From: Hydrogenophilus thiooxidans
Lineage (GTDB): Bacteria > Pseudomonadota > Gammaproteobacteria > Burkholderiales > Rhodocyclaceae
NCBI RefSeq assembly: GCF_019049855.1
Contig: NZ_JAHLSY010000001.1
Location: 1-64,000 of the forward strand
Length of the DNA stretch: 64,000 nucleotides
Direction of reading: 5' to 3'
Part shown: piece after piece, positions 37,995 to 46,843 of the stretch
Layout of the letters: every line of letters begins with the position of its first letter
Numbering within the stretch: position 1 is the first letter of the stretch
Translations under genes and position numbers: made by a program
Notes under the pieces: generated by a model
Database searches by the model: none
Told to the model about the DNA's origin: nothing
The model's input: only the letters and a program-made list of their open reading frames with translations

Positions 37995-39035
37995 ATGTCT
38001 CTGGTCGATAACGGCACCCGTCGCGTCATCGACGGCGTCGAGCGGGTCTATTACGATGGGTATTGGGTCAAGACCTACCCGATCCCGGAAAATGAACTCT
38101 GGGCACGGAAAACACTCATTCACGACCTGACCCGGCGGCTTTTCAACCACGTCGAACATGGCCTCAACGTCCCAGGCAAACGTCTGCAAGAAGCGCGTGC
38201 CGCTTACGAACGTGAAACCGACCCGCAAAAGAAACGGGTCAAAGGGGCGATGCTCGCAGGTGCGCTCTTCAACCGCGCCACCGACATCTTCACCCATCTG
38301 GTCGAACTCCAGGAACAGGGCGTCCAGATCAGCTCGTCGAACGAACTGATGCGCGAATGCGGCAATTGCCTCAGAGAAGCGCTTGCGCTCGGCCGCCTTG
38401 TGTTACACCGCAGCGGCGAAGAGGGGATCGACGAACTGTGGGGCGAACCGTTTCGCGCCTTTTCGGTGCCGATTGCCGATTTCTATGAAACGCGCTACCT
38501 CAAAATCGCCTGGACGATGCGCGATATCGACCGCATCGTCGACACCATGGTACGAACCATCGGCACCCACCCCTTTTTCCAGGGGTTGACTGCGCATCTG
38601 CACCGGTTGGCCACCGCTGCCAAAGTCAAAGTCGAGACGCTACGAACCGACCCCGAGATTTTCGAAGTCTGGTCCGAATTCGTCGTAGCCAGTGAAAACG
38701 TGCTCCACTACAAACCGCGACTCAACCATCCCCCGTCTCGTGACGAACTGCTCTTGATCGCCGACGGGGAGCGGCTCGTTCGCGACGGTCAGGCGCTCAT
38801 CTCTTACATCACCCGCGCGCGCACCCCGATGCCAAAGAGCACCGCCCACTACCTCGAACGGTGCGCCCACTTCGCCTCCGGGCAACTGCAAATCACCACC
38901 CACCATCTGATGGTCGGCGACCGCGCTACGACCTTGCCCCCCCATGTAGCGGCGCTGCAAGCAACGCAGGAAGCGCCCGCTGCGAGCGGATCACCCGTCG
39001 GCAGTCCAAGCGCTGTCGATCACACCACCGCCTAA
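37995..39035 (+). CDS. Conserved hypothetical protein, function unknown
   Basis: I do not recognise a named family for this 346-residue protein. It has no signal peptide or membrane helix and looks like a soluble, mostly helical protein. Its N-terminus contains an aromatic patch ([19 protein letters not shown]). The centre is charged and helical, with cysteine-containing [16 protein letters not shown], and [22 protein letters not shown] follows. The C-terminal 40 residues are low-complexity, rich in A, P, S and T. The coding character (GC-rich third positions, sensible residue mix) supports a real gene. The chosen ATG has GGAAG seven bases upstream. Its last 45 bases overlap the end of mnmA on the other strand. 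Confidence 0.75.
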   Translation: MSLVDNGTRRVIDGVERVYYDGYWVKTYPIPENELWARKTLIHDLTRRLFNHVEHGLNVPGKRLQEARAAYERETDPQKKRVKGAMLAGALFNRATDIFTHLVELQEQGVQISSSNELMRECGNCLREALALGRLVLHRSGEEGIDELWGEPFRAFSVPIADFYETRYLKIAWTMRDIDRIVDTMVRTIGTHPFFQGLTAHLHRLATAAKVKVETLRTDPEIFEVWSEFVVASENVLHYKPRLNHPPSRDELLLIADGERLVRDGQALISYITRARTPMPKSTAHYLERCAHFASGQLQITTHHLMVGDRATTLPPHVAALQATQEAPAASGSPVGSPSAVDHTTA

Positions 39036-40193
39036 ACAGACCCGCGACTCATAGACGACGACGCTCTGCCCGGGCGTCAACGCCCACTGCGGGGTGGCAA
39101 ACGCCAGCGTCATCTCGCCGGCGTCAGAAACGGCTTCGATCTCGCACGGTGCATCGGGCGTCCGGTAACGCGGTTTCGCGCTGTAGACCCAATGGGTATG
39201 CGGCAAACGACCACTGATCCAATGGCAACGAACCGCACGCAAGCGATCGGCGAAGAGCGCCGGATGGTCGTGACCGCGGACCACATAGAGCACATTGTTC
39301 GCCAAATCTTTCTTCGCGACGAACCATGGTTGGTGGTTCCCGTCCGTGTCGCGCCCCTTGACGCCACCAATGCCCAACCCTTGACGCTGCCCCAAGGTGT
39401 AGTAGATCAACCCCGCATGGCGCCCCAGTACCTGGCCCGTATCCAGATCACGAATCTCCCCGGGTTGCGCTGTCAAATAGCGGCTCAAGAAGGTCCGCAT
39501 CGACCGCTCCCCGATGAAGCAGATACCGGTCGAGTCCTTTTTCTCCGCGACCGGCAAACCGATCGCCTTTGCAAGCCGACGAACGTCGCGTTTGTAGAAT
39601 GCCCCCAAAGGAAAGAGCGCTTTGCTGAGTTGCGCTTGATTGAGGCGGTAAAGAAAATAACTCTGATCCTTGGTGCTGTCGGTCCCTTTGAGGAGTTGAT
39701 AGGTCACCGAACCATCCTCATTGCGCCACGGACGAACCACCGCGTAGTGGCCGGTCGCGATCGCCTCGGCACCTAACCCCAATGCGTACGCCAAAAATGC
39801 GGCGAATTTGATCTCCGAATTGCAGAGGATATCGGGATTCGGGGTCCGCCCTGCCGCATACTCGTCGAGGAATTCCTGAAAGACCCGCTCGCGGTATTCC
39901 GCGGCAAAATTGACGTGCTCGACCTCGATCGCCAACCGATCGGCCACACTCACCACGTCGATCCAGTCGGCACGGCTCGTGCAGTGGGTTTCGGTATCGT
40001 CGTCCTCCCAATTCTTCATGAAAACGCCGGTGACACGCCAACCGCGCGTCTTGAGCAACCAAGCGGTGACCGCCGAATCGACGCCACCGGAAAGCCCCAC
40101 GACCACATGGCGACCCTCTCCTTCGGGAACCGTCTGCCACGCTTCGGTCAATCCCAACTCCGCCACCACCGTGGCCCCGTTTTCCTGCGCCAT
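38991..40193 (-). CDS. mnmA: tRNA-specific 2-thiouridylase MnmA
   Basis: MnmA adds the 2-thio group to U34 of tRNA-Lys, -Glu and -Gln, using ATP and a sulfur relay. The PP-loop [18 protein letters not shown] lies at residues 31-48, followed by MKNWEDDD, the first catalytic cysteine in [27 protein letters not shown] and the second catalytic cysteine in [11 protein letters not shown]. The C-terminal beta-barrel ends with [15 protein letters not shown]. At 400 residues it is about 30 longer than E. coli, owing to an N-terminal stretch before the PP-loop. The ATG at 40193 was preferred over an in-frame TTG at 40220. MnmC, which completes the same nucleotide, is encoded 20 kb away. Confidence 0.95.
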   Translation of the reverse strand: MAQENGATVVAELGLTEAWQTVPEGEGRHVVVGLSGGVDSAVTAWLLKTRGWRVTGVFMKNWEDDDTETHCTSRADWIDVVSVADRLAIEVEHVNFAAEYRERVFQEFLDEYAAGRTPNPDILCNSEIKFAAFLAYALGLGAEAIATGHYAVVRPWRNEDGSVTYQLLKGTDSTKDQSYFLYRLNQAQLSKALFPLGAFYKRDVRRLAKAIGLPVAEKKDSTGICFIGERSMRTFLSRYLTAQPGEIRDLDTGQVLGRHAGLIYYTLGQRQGLGIGGVKGRDTDGNHQPWFVAKKDLANNVLYVVRGHDHPALFADRLRAVRCHWISGRLPHTHWVYSAKPRYRTPDAPCEIEAVSDAGEMTLAFATPQWALTPGQSVVVYESRVCLGGGVIDSAWTADG

Positions 40194-40267
40194 CCTGTTT
40201 CTCGATACTCCGTTATCCAACCATCCGAAACGACCCTCCGCAGCCAGCAGGGGCGAACATCACACCG

Positions 40268-40747
40268 TCACACGACCAACCCGACCCCGTCCCGCCACAT
40301 CCGAACCACATCGAGGCTGTAGCGACGCCCCGCAAGCCAATCGTCGATCACTGCCAAAACCAACGGACTGCGGGTTCGCCCGGCTTGCGCGAGCGCTGCG
40401 ACCTCGTCGCGCGACAACCACACCGGGCGAATGATCCCGGAGTCGAGCGCGCGGTTCGGCTCCTCAGTCCCCAACTGACCACTGAACGCGAAACGCAGAT
40501 ACGCGGTCTCGGACCCGGGCTTTTGCCACAAGTAGACCCCCACCACCGCTTTCGGGGTGAAATGAAATCGCGTCTCTTCCAATGTCTCACGGACCACCGC
40601 CGCGACCAACGTCTCACCCGGTTCGACATGGCCAGCGGGTTGGTTGAAGCGCACCCCTTCTGGCGTCTCTTCCTCAACCAGCAGAAACTGCCCTTCGCGT
40701 TCGATCACCGCCGCCACCGTCAAACCGGGGCGCCACCGTTCGCTCAT
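40268..40747 (-). CDS. nudJ: NUDIX hydrolase, NudJ-like
   Basis: A 159-residue NUDIX pyrophosphohydrolase. The Nudix box is complete at residues 39-61: GHVEPGETLVAAVVRETLEET, with REx2EE. FNQPAGHVEPGE is typical of the NudJ group, which in E. coli acts on hydroxymethylpyrimidine pyrophosphate and nucleoside di/triphosphates and is encoded directly upstream of mnmA, as here (74-base gap). The ATG at 40747 has GGGAG eight bases upstream; longer in-frame starts lie in the promoter region. The exact substrate is inferred. Confidence 0.85.
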   Translation of the reverse strand: MSERWRPGLTVAAVIEREGQFLLVEEETPEGVRFNQPAGHVEPGETLVAAVVRETLEETRFHFTPKAVVGVYLWQKPGSETAYLRFAFSGQLGTEEPNRALDSGIIRPVWLSRDEVAALAQAGRTRSPLVLAVIDDWLAGRRYSLDVVRMWRDGVGLVV

Positions 40748-40774
40748 AGCCAACACTCCCATAATGTGGCTGCA

Positions 40775-40780
40775 ATTATA
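40775..40780 (-). promoter_or_regulatory. -10 box for the nudJ-mnmA unit
   Basis: A perfect TATAAT on the minus strand, 28 bases before the nudJ start, without a convincing -35. It lies back to back with the cbbL control region, so any CbbR effect there could also touch this promoter. Confidence 0.4.
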
Positions 40781-40866
40781 ACGGCGTGGCGATCGTCCCG
40801 CAGACGACACCACTTTTAGGAAGCAGCCACTCGCTCCGCGCATTACATCGAATGGGCCATTATTCA

Positions 40867-40898
40867 GTAAAAATTAAAAAAATAGACAAAACAATAAA
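40867..40898 (+). promoter_or_regulatory. AT-rich candidate CbbR-binding region upstream of cbbL
   Basis: The stretch 40860-40915 is almost pure A/T in otherwise GC-rich DNA, directly upstream of and overlapping the cbbL -35. It contains AGTAAAAA and TAGAC-N6-ATAAA. A close relative of the latter, TAGAC-N5-ATAAA, occurs on the minus strand in the cbbR-cbbF gap, the other expected CbbR target. LysR-type activators usually bind such AT-rich, loosely dyad sites just upstream of the -35. The site assignment is inference. Confidence 0.45.
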
Positions 40899-40899
40899 A

Positions 40900-40928
40900 T
40901 TTACAAAAAAAACATTCTGCCGTATAGT
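40900..40928 (+). promoter_or_regulatory. Promoter of the cbbLSQOYA-pyk operon
   Basis: TTTACA (five of six), 17 bases, TATAGT (five of six), ending 52 bases before the cbbL start. The strong ribosome-binding site AGGAGG is at 40969-40974, six bases before the ATG. The AT-rich block immediately upstream is the likely activator site. Confidence 0.7.
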
Positions 40929-40980
40929 TCTTCTCAGCGCCCCACGGCGCATGAACGATCCACCAGTCAGGAGGTTACCG

Positions 40981-42405
40981 ATGAGCCAACCCAAACGTTA
41001 CGAAGCGGGGGTAAAAGAGTACCGCGAAACCTATTGGGAACCGACCTACGTTCCCAAAGATTCCGATTTCCTTGCCGTGTTCAAGATCGTGCCGCAACCG
41101 GGCGTTCCGCGCGAAGAGGCTGCGGCTGCGGTCGCTGCGGAATCCTCCACCGCCACCTGGACCACGGTCTGGACCGACCTGTTGACCGACCTCTACTACT
41201 ACAAGGGGCGCGCCTACGCGATCGAAGACGTTCCTGGCAACGACGAAGCCTTCTACGCGTTCATCGCCTACCCGATGGGGCTCTTCGAAGAGGGCTCGAT
41301 CGTGAACGTCTTCACTTCGCTCGTTGGCAACGTCTTCGGCTTCAAAGCGGTGCGCAGCCTGCGGCTCGAAGACGTCCGAGTCCCGCTCTGGTTCGTCACC
41401 ACCTGCCCGGGACCACCCCACGGCATCTATGTGGAGCGTGACAAACTCAACAAATACGGCCGCCCGCTCTTGGGCTGCACCATCAAACCGAAACTCGGCC
41501 TTTCGGCGAAGAACTACGGCCGTGCGGTCTATGAGTGCCTGCGCGGCGGGCTCGACTTCACCAAAGACGACGAAAACGTCAACTCGCAACCCTTCATGCG
41601 CTGGCGTGATCGCTTCCTCTTCTGCCAGGAAGCGATCGAGAAGGCGCAAGCCGAAACCGGTGAGCGCAAGGGCCACTACATGAACGTCACCGGCCCGACA
41701 ATGGAAGAGATCTACAAGCGCGCCGAATTCGCGAAGGAGATCGGCACGCCGATCATCATGATCGACTACCTCACTGTCGGCTGGGCAGCGACGCAAAGTC
41801 TGTCGAAGTGGTGTCGCGACAACGGGTTGCTGCTCCACGTCCACCGCGCGATGCACGCAGTGATCGACCGCAACCCGAAACACGGGATCAACTTCCGCGT
41901 GCTCGCGAAGATCATGCGGCTTATCGGCGGCGACCACCTCCACTCCGGTACCGTGGTCGGTAAACTCGAAGGCGACCGCGCCGCCACCCTCGGCTGGATC
42001 GACCTGATGCGCGACCGCTACGTCAAAGCGGACCGCTCGCGCGGCATCTTCTTCGACCAAGATTGGGGGCAAATGCCGGGGATGTTCCCGGTCGCTTCCG
42101 GCGGGATCCACGTCTGGCACATGCCTGCGCTCGTTTCGATCTTCGGCGACGATTCGGTGCTGCAATTCGGTGGCGGCACGCTCGGCCACCCGTGGGGGAA
42201 CGCCGCCGGCGCCTGCGCGAACCGCGTCGCGCTCGAAGCGTGTGTCAAAGCCCGCAACGAAGGCAAGCCCATCGAGAAGATGGGGCGTGAGATCCTCACC
42301 GAAGCCGCGAAGTCGTGTCCGGAACTCAAGGTCGCGATGGAGACCTGGAAAGAGATCAAATTCGATTTCGACACCGTCGACAAACTCGACGTGCAACACC
42401 GCTAA
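40981..42405 (+). CDS. cbbL: RuBisCO large subunit (form I, IA-like)
   Basis: The large subunit of ribulose-1,5-bisphosphate carboxylase/oxygenase fixes CO2 onto RuBP to give two 3-phosphoglycerates. The 474 residues carry all active-site features: K169 in [11 protein letters not shown], the carbamylated K195 with D197 and E198 in [16 protein letters not shown], the histidine-rich [12 protein letters not shown], loop-6 K328 in [13 protein letters not shown], and [13 protein letters not shown]. The MHAVIDR and [12 protein letters not shown] segments point to the form IA (green-like) branch. cbbQ and cbbO immediately downstream agree with the IAq subtype. Start is fixed by AGGAGG and an ideal promoter. 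cbbS follows after 11 bases. Confidence 0.98.
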   Translation: MSQPKRYEAGVKEYRETYWEPTYVPKDSDFLAVFKIVPQPGVPREEAAAAVAAESSTATWTTVWTDLLTDLYYYKGRAYAIEDVPGNDEAFYAFIAYPMGLFEEGSIVNVFTSLVGNVFGFKAVRSLRLEDVRVPLWFVTTCPGPPHGIYVERDKLNKYGRPLLGCTIKPKLGLSAKNYGRAVYECLRGGLDFTKDDENVNSQPFMRWRDRFLFCQEAIEKAQAETGERKGHYMNVTGPTMEEIYKRAEFAKEIGTPIIMIDYLTVGWAATQSLSKWCRDNGLLLHVHRAMHAVIDRNPKHGINFRVLAKIMRLIGGDHLHSGTVVGKLEGDRAATLGWIDLMRDRYVKADRSRGIFFDQDWGQMPGMFPVASGGIHVWHMPALVSIFGDDSVLQFGGGTLGHPWGNAAGACANRVALEACVKARNEGKPIEKMGREILTEAAKSCPELKVAMETWKEIKFDFDTVDKLDVQHR

Positions 42406-42416
42406 AGGAGCCAACG

Positions 42417-42791
42417 ATGAGCGAAACGCAAGATATGATCCGGGACGTGCAAGACTACCCCAGCCGCTTGAACGACCCGAAGAGCAAACGCTTCGAGACC
42501 TTCTCCTACCTGCCGCAGATGAGCGCTGAGGAGATCCGCAAGCAGGTGGAGTACATCGTCAGCAAGGGCTGGAACCCGGCGATCGAGCATTGCGAGCCGG
42601 AAAACGCGATACTCCACTACTGGTACATGTGGAAATTGCCGATGTTCGGCGAGACCGACGTCGACAAGATCCTTGCCGAAGTCGAAGCGTGTAAACGCTC
42701 CAACCCGAACCACCTGATCAAACTGATCGGCTACGACAACATCCGCCAGACGCAGGGCACCGCGATGCTCGTCTACCGTCCGGCGCAGTAA
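42417..42791 (+). CDS. cbbS: RuBisCO small subunit
   Basis: The small subunit caps the L8 core to form the L8S8 holoenzyme. The 124 residues show the N-terminal [20 protein letters not shown], the conserved [10 protein letters not shown], and [19 protein letters not shown], ending with VYRPAQ. Length fits form IA small subunits (about 110-125). AAGGAG stands six bases before the ATG. The 70-base gap to cbbQ contains a stable hairpin. Confidence 0.97.
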   Translation: MSETQDMIRDVQDYPSRLNDPKSKRFETFSYLPQMSAEEIRKQVEYIVSKGWNPAIEHCEPENAILHYWYMWKLPMFGETDVDKILAEVEACKRSNPNHLIKLIGYDNIRQTQGTAMLVYRPAQ

Positions 42792-42800
42792 TCGAAAGCT

Positions 42801-42828
42801 GCCCTGGGTCGCTCGCGTGCCCCGGGGC
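42801..42828 (+). other. Hairpin between cbbS and cbbQ
   Basis: GCCCTGGG pairs with CCCGGGGC (eight pairs, one G-U) across a 12-base loop, 10 bases after the cbbS stop. No T-run follows, so full termination is unlikely. It could protect the 3' end of an abundant cbbLS transcript or damp read-through to cbbQO; this is inference. Confidence 0.4.
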
Positions 42829-42861
42829 GTTACTTGCTGCATTGCTGAGAGGAGGCCTGCT

Positions 42862-43665
42862 ATGGACCTTCGCAACCAGTACCTCGTCCGTTCTGAACCC
42901 TATTACCATGCGGTCGGTGACGAAATCGAACGATTCGAAGCCGCGTACGCGAACCGCATCCCGATGATGCTGAAAGGCCCCACTGGCTGTGGCAAATCAC
43001 GCTTCGTCGAATACATGGCGTGGAAGCTCGGCAAACCCCTCATCACGGTTGCGTGCAACGAAGACATGACCGCTGCCGACCTCGTCGGCCGCTTTCTCCT
43101 CGACAAAGAAGGCACCCGTTGGCAGGATGGGCCGCTCACCACCGCAGCGCGCATCGGCGCGATCTGCTACCTCGACGAAGTGGTCGAAGCGCGCCAGGAT
43201 ACCACCGTGGTGATCCACCCGCTCACCGACCATCGCCGCATCCTGCCGCTCGACAAAAAAGGGGAAGTGGTCGAAGCCCACCCGGACTTTCAGATCGTGA
43301 TCTCTTATAACCCCGGGTATCAATCGGCGATGAAGGACCTCAAAACGTCCACCAAACAGCGCTTCGCGGCGATGGACTTCGACTATCCCGCGCCGGAAGT
43401 GGAGCGCGAAATCGTCGCACACGAATCGGGCGTCGATGCTGCCACCGCGAACAAGCTCGTCGAAGTCGCGATCCGGTCGCGCCACCTCAAAGGGCATGGG
43501 CTCGACGAAGGGATCTCCACACGGCTCCTCGTCTATGCCGGGTCGCTGATCACCAAAGGGATCGCGCCGCTCATCGCGTGCGAAATGGCGCTCATCTGCC
43601 CGATCACCGACGACCCCGACCTGCGTGACGCGCTGCGCGCCGCCACGCAAACGCTCTTTGCCTGA
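42862..43665 (+). CDS. cbbQ: RuBisCO activase AAA+ subunit CbbQ
   Basis: CbbQ is the hexameric MoxR-type AAA+ ATPase which, with CbbO, remodels inhibited RuBisCO and restores activity. The 267 residues contain Walker A GPTGCGKS (39-46), Walker B ICYLDEVVEAR (101-111), and the MoxR-like VISYNPGYQSAMKDLKTSTKQRFAAMDFDYP segment. Length is exactly that of known CbbQ and NirQ/NorQ proteins. Genomic linkage to form IA cbbLS and cbbO argues for CbbQ and not NorQ. AGAGGAGG precedes the ATG. Confidence 0.96.
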   Translation: MDLRNQYLVRSEPYYHAVGDEIERFEAAYANRIPMMLKGPTGCGKSRFVEYMAWKLGKPLITVACNEDMTAADLVGRFLLDKEGTRWQDGPLTTAARIGAICYLDEVVEARQDTTVVIHPLTDHRRILPLDKKGEVVEAHPDFQIVISYNPGYQSAMKDLKTSTKQRFAAMDFDYPAPEVEREIVAHESGVDAATANKLVEVAIRSRHLKGHGLDEGISTRLLVYAGSLITKGIAPLIACEMALICPITDDPDLRDALRAATQTLFA

Positions 43666-43688
43666 ACGGAAACCCAAGGAGCGAAGCG

Positions 43689-46028
43689 ATGCAACCGCCC
43701 ACCGAATGGGAAGCGCTCGTCGCGCGCTTTGCCGAACCCCACCGCGAACTGGTCGTGCGCTTCGCGCTGGAAGCGCCCAAACACTTCTCCCCTGCGGGCT
43801 GCGAATACTACCGCCGCGGGGTGGAAGCGCTCCTCAACTTGGGACGGGGCGAGCACCTCGCGCTGGCCTATCTCGAAGCTGCACCGGCGATCGCGCGCGA
43901 GGTGGGGGAAGACGCGGCGGAAGCAGCTCGGCGTGAAGCGGCGAAATTAGCTTCGATGACCTCGGGCGAGGTGATCGAACGGTTCCTGGCCACCCTTCCG
44001 TTGGTCGCACGGCGGCTTGGCGACGCCGACCTCTTCACGAACTACCTCACCTTCGTCCACCAATTGGCGAGCCTCGCCCCACGCGCGTTGCGCCCGCTCT
44101 TTGCCCATCTCGAACCGCTTCTGGATACCTTGACGCTTGGGGGTTTGCGCCGCTGGGCGCTCTTCGGCGCCGAACTCCACCGTCAAGACACCGCAGCGCT
44201 CACCGCCTATTTCGCGCTCGAAAGCGCCGAAGCGAAAGCGAAGCTGCAGGAGGAGCGACGGGGCACCCTCTTCGTCGACAGCCACCGCAAGCTGAACGCC
44301 TACTTGCGTGCGCTTTGGGGACGCGACTTCTGGCTCAAACCCGCCCAGGCCGACCGCAACGAGTTCCGTCCGTTCGTCGACGACTTCGTCCTCCACCTTC
44401 CAGACGCCGTCGATCGCGTCGGCGCGCTGGATGGGGCCGCCGTTTATCGCGCGATCGCCGCCCACATGGCGGCGCACCTCGTCTATGGCGGCGGCGCGCA
44501 TGATCCGCGCGGCTTGGGTTCGCTCGAACGCGCACTCTACGGTTTTCTCGAAGACCTGCGCGTCGAATATGCCGCCGCCCAGGCCTTCCCTGGCCTTGGC
44601 CACGCGTGGGCCGAACTCGCCCGCCACAGTGCCCCACCCCCAAACCGCCATCCTGCGGCGCAGTGGCTCCTTACCCTCATCGACCACTGTTACCACCGCT
44701 GGGGCTGGCGTGCCGACCCCGTCGACGCGCCGCTACCGGAACCGCTTGCCGCGTGCGCCGAGCGCATCGTCGATGCGTTCGCCTGCCCTGCAGAAGCGAG
44801 CCGAACGCACGTGCGGATGCTGCTCGAACCCCTGCGCGCCGCGCTCGAAGCCACCGACGCCGGCACCCCGATGGCGCGCGACGTCGAAGCGCTTCCGCTG
44901 TGTTACCGCGACGACAACCGGATCGTCTGGCACTTCGACGCTGAGTCGCTGACCCGGAAACTCCACGCGATGCGGCGCCAGCCGCTGCGGCGCATCGTTC
45001 CGCTGATGGAATTCGTCAACGAGGTCGACACCGAAACCCAGAGCGACACCCCTGACGAAATCTGGGTTCCTGCCACCCCAATCTACGACGACGACGGCAT
45101 CACCTTTCAGGAAAAATACGGCAGCCCGCGCATCGCTGGCCCCTTCTTCTACGACGAATGGGACGAGCGCGCCCAATGCTATCGACCGGACTGGGTCAGT
45201 TGCTTCGAATACCCTGCGCCGTTGGGCGAACTCGAACCGCTCGACGCCCTCTACCGTGAACACCTGCCGGTGGTAAAGCGGCTACGGAAAATCGTCGAAC
45301 GGCTGCGCCCGCAAGGGGTACAGCGCGAGCGCAAACTCGAAGATGGCGACGAACTCGACCTCACCCCGGCGATCGACGCGATGATCCATGCGCGCGCAGG
45401 CCTTCCTTTCGACCCGCGGATCACGCTGCGCCACAAGCTCCTGAAGCGCGACATCGCGGTCTGCCTGCTCCTCGACCTCTCGGCGTCGACGAACGAGACG
45501 CCGCACGGTGCGCACCACTCGGTACTCGACGCGTCCCGCGCCGCGACGCTGCTTCTGGCCGAAGCGATCGAACGCATCGGCGATCCGCTTGCGATTCTCG
45601 GTTTCCATTCCGATGGACGCGAAGACGTACGCCTCTACCCGATCAAACGGTTCGGCGAACGGTGGGGCGAGAACGCGAAAAAACGTCTCTCAGGGATCAA
45701 CGGCGCGTTTTCCACGCGGATGGGCGCGGCGTTGCGCCACGCCGGAACGTTGCTCAAGCAGCAACCGCAAAAGCGCAAGCTCCTTTTGCTCGTCACCGAC
45801 GGAGAGCCGGCCGATATCGACGAGCGCGACCCCAACCACCTGCGGCGAGACGCGCGCCGTGCCGTCGACGAACTGTGGGGAAACGGCGTCTATACCTACT
45901 GCCTCACCCTCGACCCCGGAGCCGACCGTTACGTCGCGCAGATCTTCGGCAAACACTACACCGTGATCGACCGGGTGGACAAACTTCCCGAACGGTTGCC
46001 GCGGCTTTTTGCGGCGCTGACTCGCTGA
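43689..46028 (+). CDS. cbbO: RuBisCO activase adaptor CbbO (VWA domain)
   Basis: CbbO binds the CbbQ hexamer and targets it to RuBisCO through its von Willebrand factor A domain. The 779 residues have a long helical N-terminal region (about 1-560) and a C-terminal VWA domain with the metal-binding DLSAS motif starting at D596 (VCLLLDLSASTNET), then GFHSDGREDVRLYPIKRF and LLVTDGEPADIDERDPN. Length and layout match known CbbO (about 770-790) and resemble NorD. AAGGAG lies nine bases upstream. cbbY starts 12 bases downstream. Confidence 0.95.
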   Translation: MQPPTEWEALVARFAEPHRELVVRFALEAPKHFSPAGCEYYRRGVEALLNLGRGEHLALAYLEAAPAIAREVGEDAAEAARREAAKLASMTSGEVIERFLATLPLVARRLGDADLFTNYLTFVHQLASLAPRALRPLFAHLEPLLDTLTLGGLRRWALFGAELHRQDTAALTAYFALESAEAKAKLQEERRGTLFVDSHRKLNAYLRALWGRDFWLKPAQADRNEFRPFVDDFVLHLPDAVDRVGALDGAAVYRAIAAHMAAHLVYGGGAHDPRGLGSLERALYGFLEDLRVEYAAAQAFPGLGHAWAELARHSAPPPNRHPAAQWLLTLIDHCYHRWGWRADPVDAPLPEPLAACAERIVDAFACPAEASRTHVRMLLEPLRAALEATDAGTPMARDVEALPLCYRDDNRIVWHFDAESLTRKLHAMRRQPLRRIVPLMEFVNEVDTETQSDTPDEIWVPATPIYDDDGITFQEKYGSPRIAGPFFYDEWDERAQCYRPDWVSCFEYPAPLGELEPLDALYREHLPVVKRLRKIVERLRPQGVQRERKLEDGDELDLTPAIDAMIHARAGLPFDPRITLRHKLLKRDIAVCLLLDLSASTNETPHGAHHSVLDASRAATLLLAEAIERIGDPLAILGFHSDGREDVRLYPIKRFGERWGENAKKRLSGINGAFSTRMGAALRHAGTLLKQQPQKRKLLLLVTDGEPADIDERDPNHLRRDARRAVDELWGNGVYTYCLTLDPGADRYVAQIFGKHYTVIDRVDKLPERLPRLFAALTR

Positions 46029-46040
46029 CAAGGACTTCTT

Positions 46041-46814
46041 ATGGTCAGAGCCCTACTCTTCGACGTCGACGGTACCCTCGCTGAAACCGAAGCGCTCCAC
46101 CGCCGCGCCTTCAACGCCGCATTCGCAGCGGCTGGCCTTCCCTGGCGTTGGTCGCCGCAGCGCTACGCCGAACTGCTGCGCGTTGCGGGCGGCCGCGAAC
46201 GGATCGCCCACTTTCAAAGCGCCTATCCGCACGAAGCCGCTGGAATCGTCCTCGCCCCCGATACCATTGCGACGATTCACCGCGACAAGAACGCGCGCTA
46301 CGCGCAGATGCTCGCGCAGGGCGCGCTGCCGTTGCGCCCCGGCGTCGTTCGCCTGGCGCAGGAAGCCGCCGCAAGCGGTGCGTGCGTTGCGATCGTCACC
46401 ACCACCAGCCCGGAAAACGTCGCCGCATTGCTCGCGGCGTTGTGGCCTGACGACGCGCCCCCCTTTGCCGCGCTGATCACCGCGCGCGAAGCGCCGCGAA
46501 AAAAACCGGACCCGCAAGCCTACCACGTTGCCCTCTGCCAGCTCGGCATCGCCGCGCACGAAGCGATCGCGATCGAAGACACCGCGCACGGGGCGCAAGC
46601 CGCTGCCGCCGCGGGAATCCCGGTACTCGTCACCGAGAGCGAATATGGCAAGGCACCGGAATATCCCGCTGCCTTTGCGGTGGTCGACCACCTGGGGGAA
46701 CCCGACCTTCCGGCGCGTTGGCTCCACACCCCGCAAGGAGGTGGTGAAGGGGTCGTTACCTGGGCCTTGCTCACAAAATGGGCCGCGTGCGCCGCAACGC
46801 CCACCGCCGCCTAA
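46041..46814 (+). CDS. cbbY: HAD-family sugar phosphatase CbbY
   Basis: CbbY hydrolyses xylulose-1,5-bisphosphate, a tight-binding by-product that inhibits RuBisCO. The 257 residues begin with the HAD motif LLFDVDGTLAETEALHRRAF (nucleophile D8, D10). The cap domain follows, then motif II VTTTS, motif III KKPDPQAY and motif IV AIEDTAHGAQAAAAAGI. The start is supported by AAGGA. Its place between cbbO and cbbA is the described cbbLSQOYA order. Confidence 0.93.
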   Translation: MVRALLFDVDGTLAETEALHRRAFNAAFAAAGLPWRWSPQRYAELLRVAGGRERIAHFQSAYPHEAAGIVLAPDTIATIHRDKNARYAQMLAQGALPLRPGVVRLAQEAAASGACVAIVTTTSPENVAALLAALWPDDAPPFAALITAREAPRKKPDPQAYHVALCQLGIAAHEAIAIEDTAHGAQAAAAAGIPVLVTESEYGKAPEYPAAFAVVDHLGEPDLPARWLHTPQGGGEGVVTWALLTKWAACAATPTAA

Positions 46815-46843
46815 CGGGAAGAAGAGCAGAAAGGAGCCCAAAC

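Noticed and set aside
40975-42414. A 479-codon open frame on the minus strand opposite cbbL
   Set aside because: It mirrors the codon pattern of cbbL, has no family motif, and cbbL is certain. Similar mirror frames opposite katG, pgk, cbbT, tsf, dxr and the CYTH-CHAD gene were rejected for the same reason.
42862-43665. The AAA+ gene after cbbS as NorQ/NirQ or as CbbX
   Set aside because: It is MoxR-type like NorQ, but linkage to cbbLS and to a VWA-domain CbbO makes CbbQ the right call; CbbX belongs to a different AAA+ group linked to red-type (IC/ID) RuBisCO.
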